NCBI RefSeq assembly: GCF_000421625.1
Contig: NZ_ATXJ01000002.1
Coordinates: 186,001-250,000 of the forward strand
Reading direction: 5' to 3'
DNA from: Thermus islandicus DSM 21543
Lineage (GTDB): Bacteria; Deinococcota; Deinococci; Deinococcales; Thermaceae
DNA: 64,000 nucleotides
Shown here piece after piece: positions 16,659 to 25,069 of the stretch (its first letter is position 1; the number at the start of each line of letters is the position of its first letter). Position numbers and translations under genes: made by a program. Below the pieces are notes generated by a model, which worked only from the letters and a program-made list of their open reading frames with translations, was not told the origin of the DNA and did no database searches.

Positions 16659-16746
16659 GCCGGGGTGGCGGAACGGTAGACGCTGCGGACTTAAAATCCG
16701 CTGGGGGGTAGCCCCCGTACGGGTTCGAGTCCCGTCCCCGGCACCA
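16659..16746 (+). tRNA. trnL: tRNA-Leu, anticodon UAA
   Basis: Seven perfect acceptor pairs (GCCGGGG at 16659-16665 with CCCCGGC at 16736-16742), discriminator A, and CCA encoded at 16744-16746. The anticodon stem GCGGA/TCCGC encloses CTTAAAA, with TAA at 16692-16694. The long variable arm (GGGGGG...CCCCC) marks a class II tRNA, as expected for Leu. The T arm contains GGTTCGAGTCC. It reads the rare UUA and UUG codons. Confidence 0.97.
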
Positions 16747-16748
16747 GC

Positions 16749-16781
16749 GGGGCCCTGGCGAGACCGGGGCCCTGGCCTTTT
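16749..16781 (+). terminator. Probable terminator after tRNA-Leu, formed by a direct repeat
   Basis: GGGGCCCTGG occurs twice (16749-16758 and 16766-16775). Because GGGCCC is self-complementary the two copies can pair as a hairpin; CCTTTTCCTT follows. Confidence 0.4.
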
Positions 16782-16787
16782 CCTTGC

Positions 16788-16793
16788 TATGCT
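16788..16793 (+). promoter_or_regulatory. -10 box that places the start of the HicB-nuclease gene at GTG 16801
   Basis: TATGCT lies 7 nt before GTG 16801. The in-frame ATG at 16789 falls inside this box, so it is unlikely to be the translation start. Confidence 0.45.
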
Positions 16794-16800
16794 TGAGGGC

Positions 16801-17847
16801 GTGGGCGCGATCACCCGCTACCTGGAACGGGCCATGGCCCAGGCCCGCTACGACCTCTTGGGTCCAGGCCGCTTTGTGGCCGAGCTGCCCGGGGTAGGGC
16901 TTAGGGTAGAGGCCCCGCACCTCGAGGCCGCCCGGGAAGCGCTCCGGGAGGCCCTGGAGGCCTGGCTCGTGGACGCCCTGCGCTCCGGGATCCTTCCCCC
17001 GGGGCTGGAGGTTCAGGGGGACCCCCGCCGGGCCCGCTTCCTCGCCCTGGCGGGGGAGATGTGGCGGCTTCTGGAGGAGGAGCCTTCCCCCAAGCCCCTT
17101 CCGGAGGCCCCAAGGCCCAAGGGGGCCTTCACCCTGGAGGAGTGGCTCAAGGAGCGGGGCATCCAGGTGGTGCGCAAGCCCGAGCCCGAGGACGAGGAAA
17201 AGGAGAAGGTCCTCACCCGCCTGGCCCTCTTCCTGGGGGACCGCTACCCGAGCCTGGAAAAGCTCTACGAGCGCCTCAAGCAAAGCCTCTCCACCAAGCG
17301 CCAGTTTGAGCTTTCCCTTGCCGAGGCCACCCAGGAGGAGATCGCCAACTCCACCCAGTTCTGCACCCTTCTCAAGCAGTACGCCTTCCTCACGAGCTAC
17401 CACTACAAGAGCGAGGAGCGCCGCATCCGGGCCAAGGCCAGCACCGAGGGGTTCGTGCAGAACTTCCTCACCGGGGGATGGCTGGAGCGGTACGTAGCCG
17501 AGCGCCTCAGGAAGTACCTCCGCTCCAAAAACCTGCCCCACGAGGTGGCCGTGGGCTACCAGGTGGCCCTTCCCGGTGGGGAGGCCATGGAGCTGGACGT
17601 TCTGGCGCGGGTGGGGGACCGGGTCTACTGGTTTGAGGCGAAGACCGGGGAGTTCCAGGCCCACATCGCCAAGTACGCCGGGCTCAAGAAGGTCTTAGGC
17701 CTTTCCCAAAAGGAGAGCTTTCTCGTCCTCCTGGGCATGGACCGGACCCGGGCCAAGGAGCTTTCCGCCCTCCACGGGCTCACCGTGGTCAGCCAGGCGG
17801 GCTTCCTCGAGGCCTTTCAGGAGGCGCTGGAGGGGAATGGTCCGTAA
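16801..17847 (+). CDS. HicB-like domain fused to a DUF1887/Card1-like PD-(D/E)XK nuclease
   Basis: A 348-residue protein. Residues ~3-70 read like a HicB antitoxin fold (ITRYLERAMAQARYDLL, GRFVAELPGV, LEAAREALREALEAWL). A helical middle (~110-205) follows, with VLTRLALFLGDRYPSLEKLY and TQFCTLLKQYAFLTSYHY. The C-terminal part (~215-330) resembles DUF1887 nucleases: GGWLERYV (Glu229), AMELDVL (Asp266) and WFEAKTG (Glu279, Lys281) make an intact PD-(D/E)XK site. No CARF domain is visible, unlike Card1/Can2. It overlaps murJ by 11 bp. Family calls are from motif reading only; function is unknown. Confidence 0.65.
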   Translation: MGAITRYLERAMAQARYDLLGPGRFVAELPGVGLRVEAPHLEAAREALREALEAWLVDALRSGILPPGLEVQGDPRRARFLALAGEMWRLLEEEPSPKPLPEAPRPKGAFTLEEWLKERGIQVVRKPEPEDEEKEKVLTRLALFLGDRYPSLEKLYERLKQSLSTKRQFELSLAEATQEEIANSTQFCTLLKQYAFLTSYHYKSEERRIRAKASTEGFVQNFLTGGWLERYVAERLRKYLRSKNLPHEVAVGYQVALPGGEAMELDVLARVGDRVYWFEAKTGEFQAHIAKYAGLKKVLGLSQKESFLVLLGMDRTRAKELSALHGLTVVSQAGFLEAFQEALEGNGP

Positions 17848-19321
17848 GGTCCTCCTGGTCATGGGGGGGACCCTGGCCTCGAGGGTCTTGGGCCTCGTGC
17901 GCCAGGCGGTCTTCAACGCCCTTTACCCGGACGCCCTCAAGGACGCCTTCAACGTGGCCTACCGGGTGCCGAACCTCCTCCGGGAACTCCTCGCCGAGGG
18001 GGCGGTGCAGAACGCCCTCATCCCGCTCCTCAAGAGCCTTCCCCCCGAGGAGGCCAGGGCCTTCGCCCGCCGCTTCGCCGCCTTTCTCCTGGGGGTGAAC
18101 CTCCTCGTCCTGGGCCTGGGCTACCTCTTCGCCCCCCTCGTGGCGGGGCTTTTGGTGGCGGAAGGGAGCCACCTAAGGGAGCCCGAGGCCTTCGCCCAGG
18201 TGGTCTACCTCACCCGTCTCCTCCTCCCCTTCCTCCTCGGCCTCTCCATGGCCGCCCTCTTCTCCGCCCTCACCCAGGCCGAGGAACGCTTCCTGCCCTA
18301 CGCCCTGGGCCCCATCGCCTTCAACCTGGTGGCCATCGGCCTCATGGTCCTTTTCCCGGGAAATCCCACGGCCCTGGGCCTCTCCGTGGCCCTGGGGGGG
18401 CTTCTCCAGGCTTTGGTCCAGCTCCCCTTCCTCCGGGGCTTCCGCCTGGAGTGGCGCTGGCACCAGGCTTTTCTCCCCGCTCTCCTTCGCATGGGGCCCT
18501 TCGCCTTCACCACCTCCCTCAGGCAGTTTTTAAACCTGGTCCTCACCAACATCCTTACCCGCTACCCCCCGGCGGCGGTCACGGGCTTCTACAACGCCGA
18601 GGTGGTGTTCCAGATGGTCCTGGGCCTCTTCGCCACCAGCCCCGCCATCGCCCTCTTTCCCCGTATGAGCACCCTGAAGGGGGAAGACCTAGGGCGCTTT
18701 CTCCGGGGCCCCTTTGAGCGCCTGAGCCTGGTGCTTTCCCTCCTGGGGGGGCTGGTTTCCGGCCTCGCGCCCTTTTTGGTGGTCCTCCTCTTCGGCCTCT
18801 TCGGCCCCCTCACCCCGGAGAACCGGGCCTACAGCGCGGAGGTGCTGGCCGCCCTGGGGCTCGCCGTACTTCCCTGGGGGGTGAACACCCTCTTTCTAAG
18901 GGGCCTCTACGCCCTGGGGAAGGTGCGGGAAGCGGTGATGGCCAGCGCCCTGGTCTTTCTCCTGAACACCCTGGGCTACTGGCTCTTAAAGGACGCGGGC
19001 CTCTTCCTCCTCAACCTGTCCACCGCCCTTGCGGGCTACCTGGGGCTTTTCCTCTACCTGGCGCGCCTTCGGCGGGAAGGGGTTCCGGTGGCCTACGCCC
19101 CCCCCTACCTGACCCGGGTCTTCCTTGCGGGGCTTTTGGCCGCCTTCCCGGGGCTTTTGCTGGGGCAGTTTTGGGAAGGGCGGACCCCTAGGGAAGCCCT
19201 GCTGCCTCTCGGCCTCGGAGCCTTGGGGGGGGTTGGCCTCTTCCTCCTGGCGGGCTTTCTCCTGGGGCTTCCCCTCAGGGCCCTCGCCAGAGCTCTTTCA
19301 GCCGGAAGTAGAGGGGCTTGA
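17837..19321 (+). CDS. murJ: Lipid II flippase MurJ
   Basis: A 494-residue multispanning protein of the MOP superfamily that moves lipid II across the membrane for peptidoglycan synthesis. The family N-terminus (GTLASRVLGLVRQAVFNALY, DAFNVAYRVPNLLRELLAEGA) and the SALTQAEERFLPYALGPIAFNL stretch are clear, with about 14 hydrophobic segments. It starts 11 bp inside the end of the nuclease fusion gene, so the two are co-transcribed. Its 3' end overlaps the convergent glycosidase-like gene by 47 bp. Confidence 0.93.
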   Translation: MVRKVLLVMGGTLASRVLGLVRQAVFNALYPDALKDAFNVAYRVPNLLRELLAEGAVQNALIPLLKSLPPEEARAFARRFAAFLLGVNLLVLGLGYLFAPLVAGLLVAEGSHLREPEAFAQVVYLTRLLLPFLLGLSMAALFSALTQAEERFLPYALGPIAFNLVAIGLMVLFPGNPTALGLSVALGGLLQALVQLPFLRGFRLEWRWHQAFLPALLRMGPFAFTTSLRQFLNLVLTNILTRYPPAAVTGFYNAEVVFQMVLGLFATSPAIALFPRMSTLKGEDLGRFLRGPFERLSLVLSLLGGLVSGLAPFLVVLLFGLFGPLTPENRAYSAEVLAALGLAVLPWGVNTLFLRGLYALGKVREAVMASALVFLLNTLGYWLLKDAGLFLLNLSTALAGYLGLFLYLARLRREGVPVAYAPPYLTRVFLAGLLAAFPGLLLGQFWEGRTPREALLPLGLGALGGVGLFLLAGFLLGLPLRALARALSAGSRGA

Positions 19322-21656
19322 GCCGCAAGGAGAAGGCGGGGGCCTCCCAGGGGGTCCAGGCGAAGCGGAGGGGCTTTCCCCCTTCCAGGAGGAGGTTTAC
19401 GCCCTCTATGGGGATGGGTTCGGGAGCGTACCAGGCGGTGGGGCGGCTCGGGTCGGCGATAAGGAGCAGGCCCCAGGGAAGGCGCACCTCCAGAAGCCCT
19501 TCGGGCCCCAGGGCGTAGTCCGCGGTGGGGTCGCGGGCGCCCAAGGGGTCCTCCCCCCGCCTCAGCGCCCCCAGCTCGTAGGTCTTGCGGGGGTAGTCGG
19601 TGCCGTCCCGGCCCGTGCGGCGACGGTTGGGCTCCAGGACGAAGGGGACGAAGGGGCCTCCGCCGGGCTTGGTGAACCCCCGGAAGTGGAGGAACTCGGT
19701 TCCCGGAAGGCCGTGGGAGAGCTCCCGGTAGGGGTAGTAGTCCTTTTCCACAAGAAGCCTTCCCCCTTCGGGGCCCACCTCGAGGGCGAACTCGGCCCCG
19801 AAGCCCTCGGCCACTTGGACCCCTCCCGGCACCGTGTCCAGGTAAAGCTTTAGAGGCAGGGGACCCCGGTAGAGGAGCCAGAGGTACTCGGGATCGGCGT
19901 GGGCCTTGAGAAAGCGGCCCTCCTCCCGGAGGAGGAAGGGCACCTTCTCCCACTCCCCGGGGTTGCCGTCTAGGCGGAAAGCCCCCTTGGCGGTGGCGGC
20001 GAGAAGCCCGTAGTTCTCCTCGGCGTCCAGGAGGTTGTGCCAGAGGGGGTCCCGCTCCGGGGGGTATTCCAGGTCCATGAAGAGCCAGTTCTTCTTGAAC
20101 CACTCGTCCAGGAAGGCGAAGACCAAGACCCCGGCCAAACCAGCCGCCTCCACCTCTTGGACGAGCCTTGCGTCCATGAAGGCCTGGGCTTCCTCGGAGT
20201 GGCCCCCGTGGTGGAAGCCCTGGGCCTGAAAATGGGCGAGACCTCGGCTGCTTGGGACCCCGGTCTCCCCGATGAGGATGGGTTGATCCCCGTGGTGGCC
20301 CTTCAGATCCCGGAGATAGCCGAAGTAGTTGGAGGGGCCGAAGGGCCCCACGGCCTTGCGGTAGGTGGGGTCAAGGTTCATGAAGTCGGGGTAGTAGGGG
20401 TAGGCGTGGTAGTTGGCAAAGGTGGTGAAGGGGCTTCCCGGGCGGGGCCGGATCTTAGCCATGTCCAGGCTCACCTGGTCGTTGTTGTACTCCTTGACCG
20501 CTTCCTCAGGGACCCGCTCGCCCCTTGCCCTTCTCAGGGCCTTTTCCTCTTCCCGGGTGCTTTCTGTGGGGTGGTGGAGGGGGTCCAGGGTGGGCCAGTT
20601 GGACACGGAAAGGGGTCTGGCGGTGCCGTAGGCCTCCCATTCGTACTGGGCCAGGCGGTCCAGGACCTCGGCGAGATAAGCCTCAAAGGGGCTCGCCCCG
20701 GGGAGGGCCTCTACAAAGCAGCCCCGGTAGGCCCGCCCCGGGTGGCGCTCGTTGTAGGCGGCCACGGAGTAGGGCTCAAACTCCCGCCCCACCAGGAGGC
20801 CCAAAGTCCAAGGGGAGACGTCGGCGGTGTAGTCCCCGTGGGCGTGGCCGGGCTTAGGCGGGCGGCGGAGGTTGCCGTGGAGGGCGTCCAGGACCTCCCG
20901 CCCTTCCAGGAGGAACTTTTCCAGGAAGGCGCCCTCCCAGTCCCTGTAGCCCTCCTCCTCGGGGAGTTCCGTCCAGACGCCCTGGAAGAGGTAGAGGGGC
21001 CTCTCGGGGTGGGTCAGGTTGTGGAGGAGGAGGGCCCGGTAGAAGGCGGGAGGCAGGAGGGTGTAGACCCGGACGGCGTTGGCCCCCATGCTTCCTAAAA
21101 GCTCCAGCCAGGCCCGGTAAAGCCATAGGGCCTCGGGGAACTCCGCGGGGAAGCGCCCTGGGAGGGCCACCCCTAGGTTCACCCCCCGCACCCTTAGGGG
21201 CTTTCCCCCCACAAAAAAGGCCCCCTTTTCCGCCCGGAAGGGGGGCGGGGCCTTGCGGGCCTTGGGGGCGGGTGGGGAAGGGGGAGGGAGGGTGCGGAGG
21301 ATAGGTTCGGCGTCCCTGTAGCCTTGCCGGAGCGCCTCCTCCAGGGCGCTTCTTGCCCCCTCGAGGTCCCCTTTAGCCCTGAGCGCGAGGCCAAAGCCAA
21401 AGAGGGCCTCCGCCCCGCCCCGAAGCGTCCCCACCAGGCGGGAGAAGGCGTAGAGGGCCTCCTCTGCCCTTCCCAGGCGCAGGTGGGCGAAGCCCGAAAG
21501 GAGGAGAGCCTCTTCCGGGGGGTCGTAGCCCGAAAGGAGGGGCTTGAGGCGGGCCAGGGCCCCTTCCATCTCCCCCCGGGCGTAAAGGGCGCGGGCCTCC
21601 TCCAGGGGGGAGGCCAGGGCGAGGCTCCCCAAGAGGAGGAGAGCCAGGACCCTCAC
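19275..21656 (-). CDS. Exported protein with TPR-like N-terminus and glycoside hydrolase-like TIM barrel
   Basis: A 793-residue protein with a signal peptide (VRVLALLLLGSLALASP). Residues ~20-125 are TPR/Sel1-like helices (ALYARGEMEGALARLKPLL, AKGDLEGARSALEEALRQG). A catalytic barrel of clan GH-A type begins at ~145: KPLRVRGVNLGVAL, GANAVRVYTLLPP, then VGREFEPYS (possible acid/base Glu) and ILIGETGVPSS (possible nucleophile Glu). The remaining ~250 residues are beta-rich (FRLDGNPGEWEKVPF, LWLLYRGPLPLKLYLDT), possibly carbohydrate-binding. GTG 21656 overlaps the upstream stop as GTGA, so it closes the minus-strand operon. Substrate is unknown. Confidence 0.6.
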   Translation of the reverse strand: MRVLALLLLGSLALASPLEEARALYARGEMEGALARLKPLLSGYDPPEEALLLSGFAHLRLGRAEEALYAFSRLVGTLRGGAEALFGFGLALRAKGDLEGARSALEEALRQGYRDAEPILRTLPPPSPPAPKARKAPPPFRAEKGAFFVGGKPLRVRGVNLGVALPGRFPAEFPEALWLYRAWLELLGSMGANAVRVYTLLPPAFYRALLLHNLTHPERPLYLFQGVWTELPEEEGYRDWEGAFLEKFLLEGREVLDALHGNLRRPPKPGHAHGDYTADVSPWTLGLLVGREFEPYSVAAYNERHPGRAYRGCFVEALPGASPFEAYLAEVLDRLAQYEWEAYGTARPLSVSNWPTLDPLHHPTESTREEEKALRRARGERVPEEAVKEYNNDQVSLDMAKIRPRPGSPFTTFANYHAYPYYPDFMNLDPTYRKAVGPFGPSNYFGYLRDLKGHHGDQPILIGETGVPSSRGLAHFQAQGFHHGGHSEEAQAFMDARLVQEVEAAGLAGVLVFAFLDEWFKKNWLFMDLEYPPERDPLWHNLLDAEENYGLLAATAKGAFRLDGNPGEWEKVPFLLREEGRFLKAHADPEYLWLLYRGPLPLKLYLDTVPGGVQVAEGFGAEFALEVGPEGGRLLVEKDYYPYRELSHGLPGTEFLHFRGFTKPGGGPFVPFVLEPNRRRTGRDGTDYPRKTYELGALRRGEDPLGARDPTADYALGPEGLLEVRLPWGLLLIADPSRPTAWYAPEPIPIEGVNLLLEGGKPLRFAWTPWEAPAFSLRLKPLYFRLKELWRGP

Positions 21657-23548
21657 CCTTGGGCGGCCTCCTGGATGGCCCGGACGGCCTCGGGGTTCTC
21701 CAGGGCGGAGAGGTCCCCGGGGTCCTGGCCCAGGAAGGCGGCCCGGATCACCCGGCGCATCACCTTGGCGTTCCGGGTCTTGGGCAGGTCGGGGACGAAG
21801 AGCACCCGCTCGGGGCGGAGGGGCCTTCCCAGGGCCTCCGCCACCTTCTCTGCCACCTCCTCGGCGAGGGCTGGGGAAGGGGTGTGGCCCGGCTGGAGCA
21901 CGGCGAAGAGGACGATGGCCTCCCCCTTCACCGGGTGGGGCACCCCGATGGCTGCGCACTCCCTTAAGGCGGGGTGGCGGGTGGCGGCGGTCTCCACCTC
22001 GGCGGGACCCACCCTTTTCCCCGCCACCTTCAAGGTGTCGTCGGAGCGCCCCAGGATGAAGAAGTGACCCTCCTCGTCCAGGAGGGCCAGGTCCCCGTGG
22101 ACCCAAACCCCGGGCACCTTATGGAAGTAGGTTTCCAGGTAGCGGGCTTCGTCCTGCCAGAAGCCCCGGGTCATCCCGGGCCAGGGGGCGAGGACGGCGA
22201 GCTCCCCCACCCGCCCCACCACGGGCCTTCCCTCCTCGTCCAAGACGGCGGCCTTCATGCCGGGAACGGCGGTGTTAAAGCCCATGGGCTTGATGGGTTT
22301 GAGCAGGACGTTTCCCAGAATCCCTCCGGCCACCTCGGTACCGCCGGAGTAGTTGACGATGGGAAGGCGCTCCTTCCCCACGGTGCGGAAGAACCAGAGG
22401 TAGGCCTCGAGGTTCCAGGGCTCCCCCGTGGAGCCGAGGACCCTTAAGGAGGAAAGGTCGTGGGCCCCTACGGGTGCCTCGCCATGGGGGATGAGGGCCC
22501 GCACCAGGGTGGGGGAGAGGCCCAGGTGGGTGATCCGGTGGGCCGAGGCCATTCGCCAAAGGCGGTCTGGGCCCGGGTAGTCGGGCGCCCCGTCGTAGAG
22601 GAAGACGGTGCCTCCCAGGAGGAGCCCCCCCAGGATGGCCCAGGGCCCCATCATCCAGCCCAGGTCAGTGAACCAGAAGAGGCGCTCCCCCTCCCTAAGG
22701 TCAAAGAGGAGGGCCATGTCCAAGGCGGCCTTCAGGGGGAAGCCCGCATGGTAGTGCACCGTCCCCTTGGGGCGTCCCGTGGTGCCGGAGGTGTAGATGA
22801 GCATGAAGGGGTCCATGCTCTCCATCTCCTCCGGGGAGGAGGCCTCGCCCGAAAGGTCCTGGTAGTCCGCCTCCCCCGCCTCGAGGGGAAGCCCCAGGCG
22901 GCGTACCACCAGGAGGCGTTCCGTGCCCGAAAGCCCCAGGGCCTTCCGGGCCTCAAAGAGGAGGGCTACGGGCCTCCCCCGCCTCAGGAAGCCGTCCTGG
23001 ACGATGAGGAGCCTGGCCTTGGCGTCCTTTAGCCGGACGCTCGCCGCTTCGGCGGCGTAGCCGGAGAAGATGGGGATGGCGATGCCCCCCACCCAGGCGG
23101 TGGCCAGGAGGAGAACGGCGGCCTCGAGGCCCATGGGTAGCCAAAGCCCCACCCGGTCCCCCCGTCCCACCCCCATGGCCTTGAGCCCCGCCGCCACCCG
23201 GGCCACCTCCCGGTAGAGCTCCCCGTAGCTGAGGCTTCGCGTCTGGCCGTCCTCGGTTTCGTGGATGAGGGCGGGCCGGTCGGGGTCGTGGCGCAGGCAG
23301 GCCTCCACCAGGTTGAGCCTCCCCTCCGGGAAGAACCGCGGGAAGGGAAAGTCCCCCTCCACCACCCGGGCGTAGGGTTTACGCCAGGGCAGGCCCAGAT
23401 GGGTGAAGAACTGGTGGTAGAAGTCCTCGGCCTCCTCTACGCTGTAGCGGTAGAAGGCCTCGTAGTCCTCAAAGCCCAGGGCCTCCATGAAGCGGAAAAG
23501 CCGGCCCGTTTGGGCCTCCTCGGGGGAAGGGTACCAGATGGGTTCCAT
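21653..23548 (-). CDS. Acyl-CoA synthetase, acetyl-CoA synthetase-like
   Basis: A 631-residue ANL-superfamily adenylating enzyme that activates a carboxylate with ATP and CoA. It has an AcsA-type N-terminal cap, the P-loop IYTSGTTGRPKGTVHYH, the FWFTDLGWMMGP segment, VNYSGGTEVAGG and hinge GRSDDTLKVAGKRVGPAEVE. The catalytic Lys is in KTRNAKVMRR. The pattern is closer to acetyl/propionyl-CoA synthetases than to long-chain enzymes, but the substrate is not certain. It is 12 bp downstream of the kinase gene and coupled by GTGA to the glycosidase-like gene. Confidence 0.85.
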   Translation of the reverse strand: MEPIWYPSPEEAQTGRLFRFMEALGFEDYEAFYRYSVEEAEDFYHQFFTHLGLPWRKPYARVVEGDFPFPRFFPEGRLNLVEACLRHDPDRPALIHETEDGQTRSLSYGELYREVARVAAGLKAMGVGRGDRVGLWLPMGLEAAVLLLATAWVGGIAIPIFSGYAAEAASVRLKDAKARLLIVQDGFLRRGRPVALLFEARKALGLSGTERLLVVRRLGLPLEAGEADYQDLSGEASSPEEMESMDPFMLIYTSGTTGRPKGTVHYHAGFPLKAALDMALLFDLREGERLFWFTDLGWMMGPWAILGGLLLGGTVFLYDGAPDYPGPDRLWRMASAHRITHLGLSPTLVRALIPHGEAPVGAHDLSSLRVLGSTGEPWNLEAYLWFFRTVGKERLPIVNYSGGTEVAGGILGNVLLKPIKPMGFNTAVPGMKAAVLDEEGRPVVGRVGELAVLAPWPGMTRGFWQDEARYLETYFHKVPGVWVHGDLALLDEEGHFFILGRSDDTLKVAGKRVGPAEVETAATRHPALRECAAIGVPHPVKGEAIVLFAVLQPGHTPSPALAEEVAEKVAEALGRPLRPERVLFVPDLPKTRNAKVMRRVIRAAFLGQDPGDLSALENPEAVRAIQEAAQG

Positions 23549-23560
23549 AGGGCTTCCTCC

Positions 23561-24382
23561 CTACCTCCACAAGCGGAAGCGCCTCTTGGGCTGGGGCCTC
23601 TCCGGGGTGGCCTCCGGGGCCTGGCGCAACCCCTCCAAAAAGGCCTTCACCCCCAGGCGCTCCTCGGGGTTCTTGGCCAGAAGCCGCCTCAGGGCCTTGT
23701 CCAGGCTTAGAGGCAGGCCCGTGGGGGGCGGGGGCAGGAAGAGGTGGGCGTTTCGGATCTCCTCCAGGGTTTCGCCCCGGAAGGGACGCCTCCCCGTGAG
23801 GAGCTCGTAGGCCATTACCCCAAAGGCGTAGGCCTCGCTCTTTTCACTGGGCAGGCCTCCTAGGAAGAGCTCAGGGGCCAGGTAGTGGGGGCTTCCCGCA
23901 TACTCGGGGGTGCGGTCTAAAAGGGGTCTCAGGGTGCCCAGGTCCCCTAGTTTATAGACCCCGTCCTCCACGAACACGTTAGAGGGCTTGATGTCTTGGT
24001 GGAGAAACCCCTTCTCGTGGAGGTAGAGCAGGGCTTCGCCTACGTGCAGGAGGGCTTTCACCGCCTCCTCCCGGGGCAGGGGGCGCTGCAGGAGGTGGGC
24101 CTCGAGGGTCCCCTGGGGGAAGTACTCCAGGGCGAGAAAGGCTTCCTCCCCAAAGGGCACGCCGGCCAGGCCCCGCACTAGGTAGGGGTGCCTGAGGGAG
24201 AGGGCAAGGGAGACCTCGCGGGCGAAGCGCTCCTGCCGTTTCGGGTCCTGGCGCACCTCCTTGCGCGGGAGCTTGAGGGCCACCTTTTCCCCCGTGGGGG
24301 CCTCGGCCAGGTACACCTGGGCGGACTGCCCCAGGCCGAGGAGCATCAAGAGCCGGAAGTCCTTGCGCCTCAGGCTAGTCAA
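23561..24382 (-). CDS. Serine/threonine protein kinase (Hanks type, non-RD)
   Basis: A 273-residue soluble kinase with no transmembrane or sensor domain. Gly-rich loop LGLGQSAQVYL, ATP Lys in VALKLPRK, helix-C Glu in FAREVSLALSL, catalytic loop HQDIKPSNVF and DLG in place of DFG are all present. APE is kept as YLAPELF. HQD instead of HRD makes it a non-RD kinase, usually independent of activation-loop phosphorylation. The C-terminus is Arg/Pro-rich. The TTG start lies inside the end of the UPF0173 gene (8-bp overlap). Confidence 0.85.
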   Translation of the reverse strand: MTSLRRKDFRLLMLLGLGQSAQVYLAEAPTGEKVALKLPRKEVRQDPKRQERFAREVSLALSLRHPYLVRGLAGVPFGEEAFLALEYFPQGTLEAHLLQRPLPREEAVKALLHVGEALLYLHEKGFLHQDIKPSNVFVEDGVYKLGDLGTLRPLLDRTPEYAGSPHYLAPELFLGGLPSEKSEAYAFGVMAYELLTGRRPFRGETLEEIRNAHLFLPPPPTGLPLSLDKALRRLLAKNPEERLGVKAFLEGLRQAPEATPERPQPKRRFRLWR

Positions 24383-25049
24383 GGACCAGCACCCCTCCTG
24401 GCTTCAGGGCGTGCCCCTCCACGCCCCGCTCCTTGGCCCTCCGGGCGAAGGCCTCCCCGTCTTGCTGAATGGGGGGGAAGGTGTTGTAGTGGATGGGCAC
24501 CACCCTTTTGGGCCTCAGGAGGTCCAGGGCCTTCAGGGCATCCTCGGGGCCCATGGTGAAGTGGTCGCCGATGGGGAGGAGGGCCAGGTCTAGCTGGAGC
24601 TCGCCGATAAGGCGCATGTCGGAGAAGAGGGCGGTGTCCCCCGCGTGGTAGATGCGCTTGCCCCCAAGTTCCACCACCACCCCCATGGGCATCCCCCCGT
24701 AAGTGCCGTCGGGGAAGCTAGAGGAGTGCCAGGCAGGCACCCACTTGAGCCAGCCCCCCGCAAAGCGGTAGGTGCCGCCCAGGTTCATGGGGAGGCTCTT
24801 CGCCCCGTGCTTCTCCGCGTAGGTGGCGATCTCAAAGGTGGAGACCACCGTCCCGCCCTTCTTGGAGAGGGCCACGCTGTCGCCAAAGTGGTCCCCGTGG
24901 GCGTGGGTGACCAGGATGAGGTCGGCCTGCACCTCGGCCAAAGAGGCCGCCGCCATAGGGTTCCCCGTGAGGAAAGGGTCTATGACGATACGGGTCTTCC
25001 CGTCCGTGAGGAGGACCGCCGAGTGGCCCAGATACCGCACCTCCACCAT
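24375..25049 (-). CDS. UPF0173 metal-dependent hydrolase (metallo-beta-lactamase fold)
   Basis: A 224-residue enzyme. Metal motif VTHAHGDHFGD, then a later His in VPAWHSS, Asp in YHAGDTALFSD and a C-terminal His in VPIHYNTFPP. It closely resembles the UPF0173 proteins, whose substrate is not known. The ATG has a full Shine-Dalgarno (AAAGGAGG) and a TATAGT -10 box that overlaps the stop codon of the gene upstream. Confidence 0.9.
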   Translation of the reverse strand: MVEVRYLGHSAVLLTDGKTRIVIDPFLTGNPMAAASLAEVQADLILVTHAHGDHFGDSVALSKKGGTVVSTFEIATYAEKHGAKSLPMNLGGTYRFAGGWLKWVPAWHSSSFPDGTYGGMPMGVVVELGGKRIYHAGDTALFSDMRLIGELQLDLALLPIGDHFTMGPEDALKALDLLRPKRVVPIHYNTFPPIQQDGEAFARRAKERGVEGHALKPGGVLVLD

Positions 25050-25069
25050 ACGCCACCTCCTTTGCCGCC

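Noticed and set aside
16749-16775. GGGGCCCTGG direct repeat as a CRISPR or mobile-element repeat
   Set aside because: Only two copies exist, 17 bp apart, immediately after a tRNA; a terminator hairpin is simpler.
16659-17847. tRNA-Leu as an integration site with the HicB-nuclease as cargo
   Set aside because: There is no integrase, no repeat of the tRNA 3' end downstream, and the nuclease gene overlaps murJ with similar composition.
21657-22106. N-terminal extension of the glycosidase-like gene to a 943-residue frame
   Set aside because: The extension lies antiparallel-free inside the acyl-CoA synthetase gene and reads as low-complexity Gly/Pro/Arg; GTG 21656 gives a signal peptide and a normal GTGA overlap.
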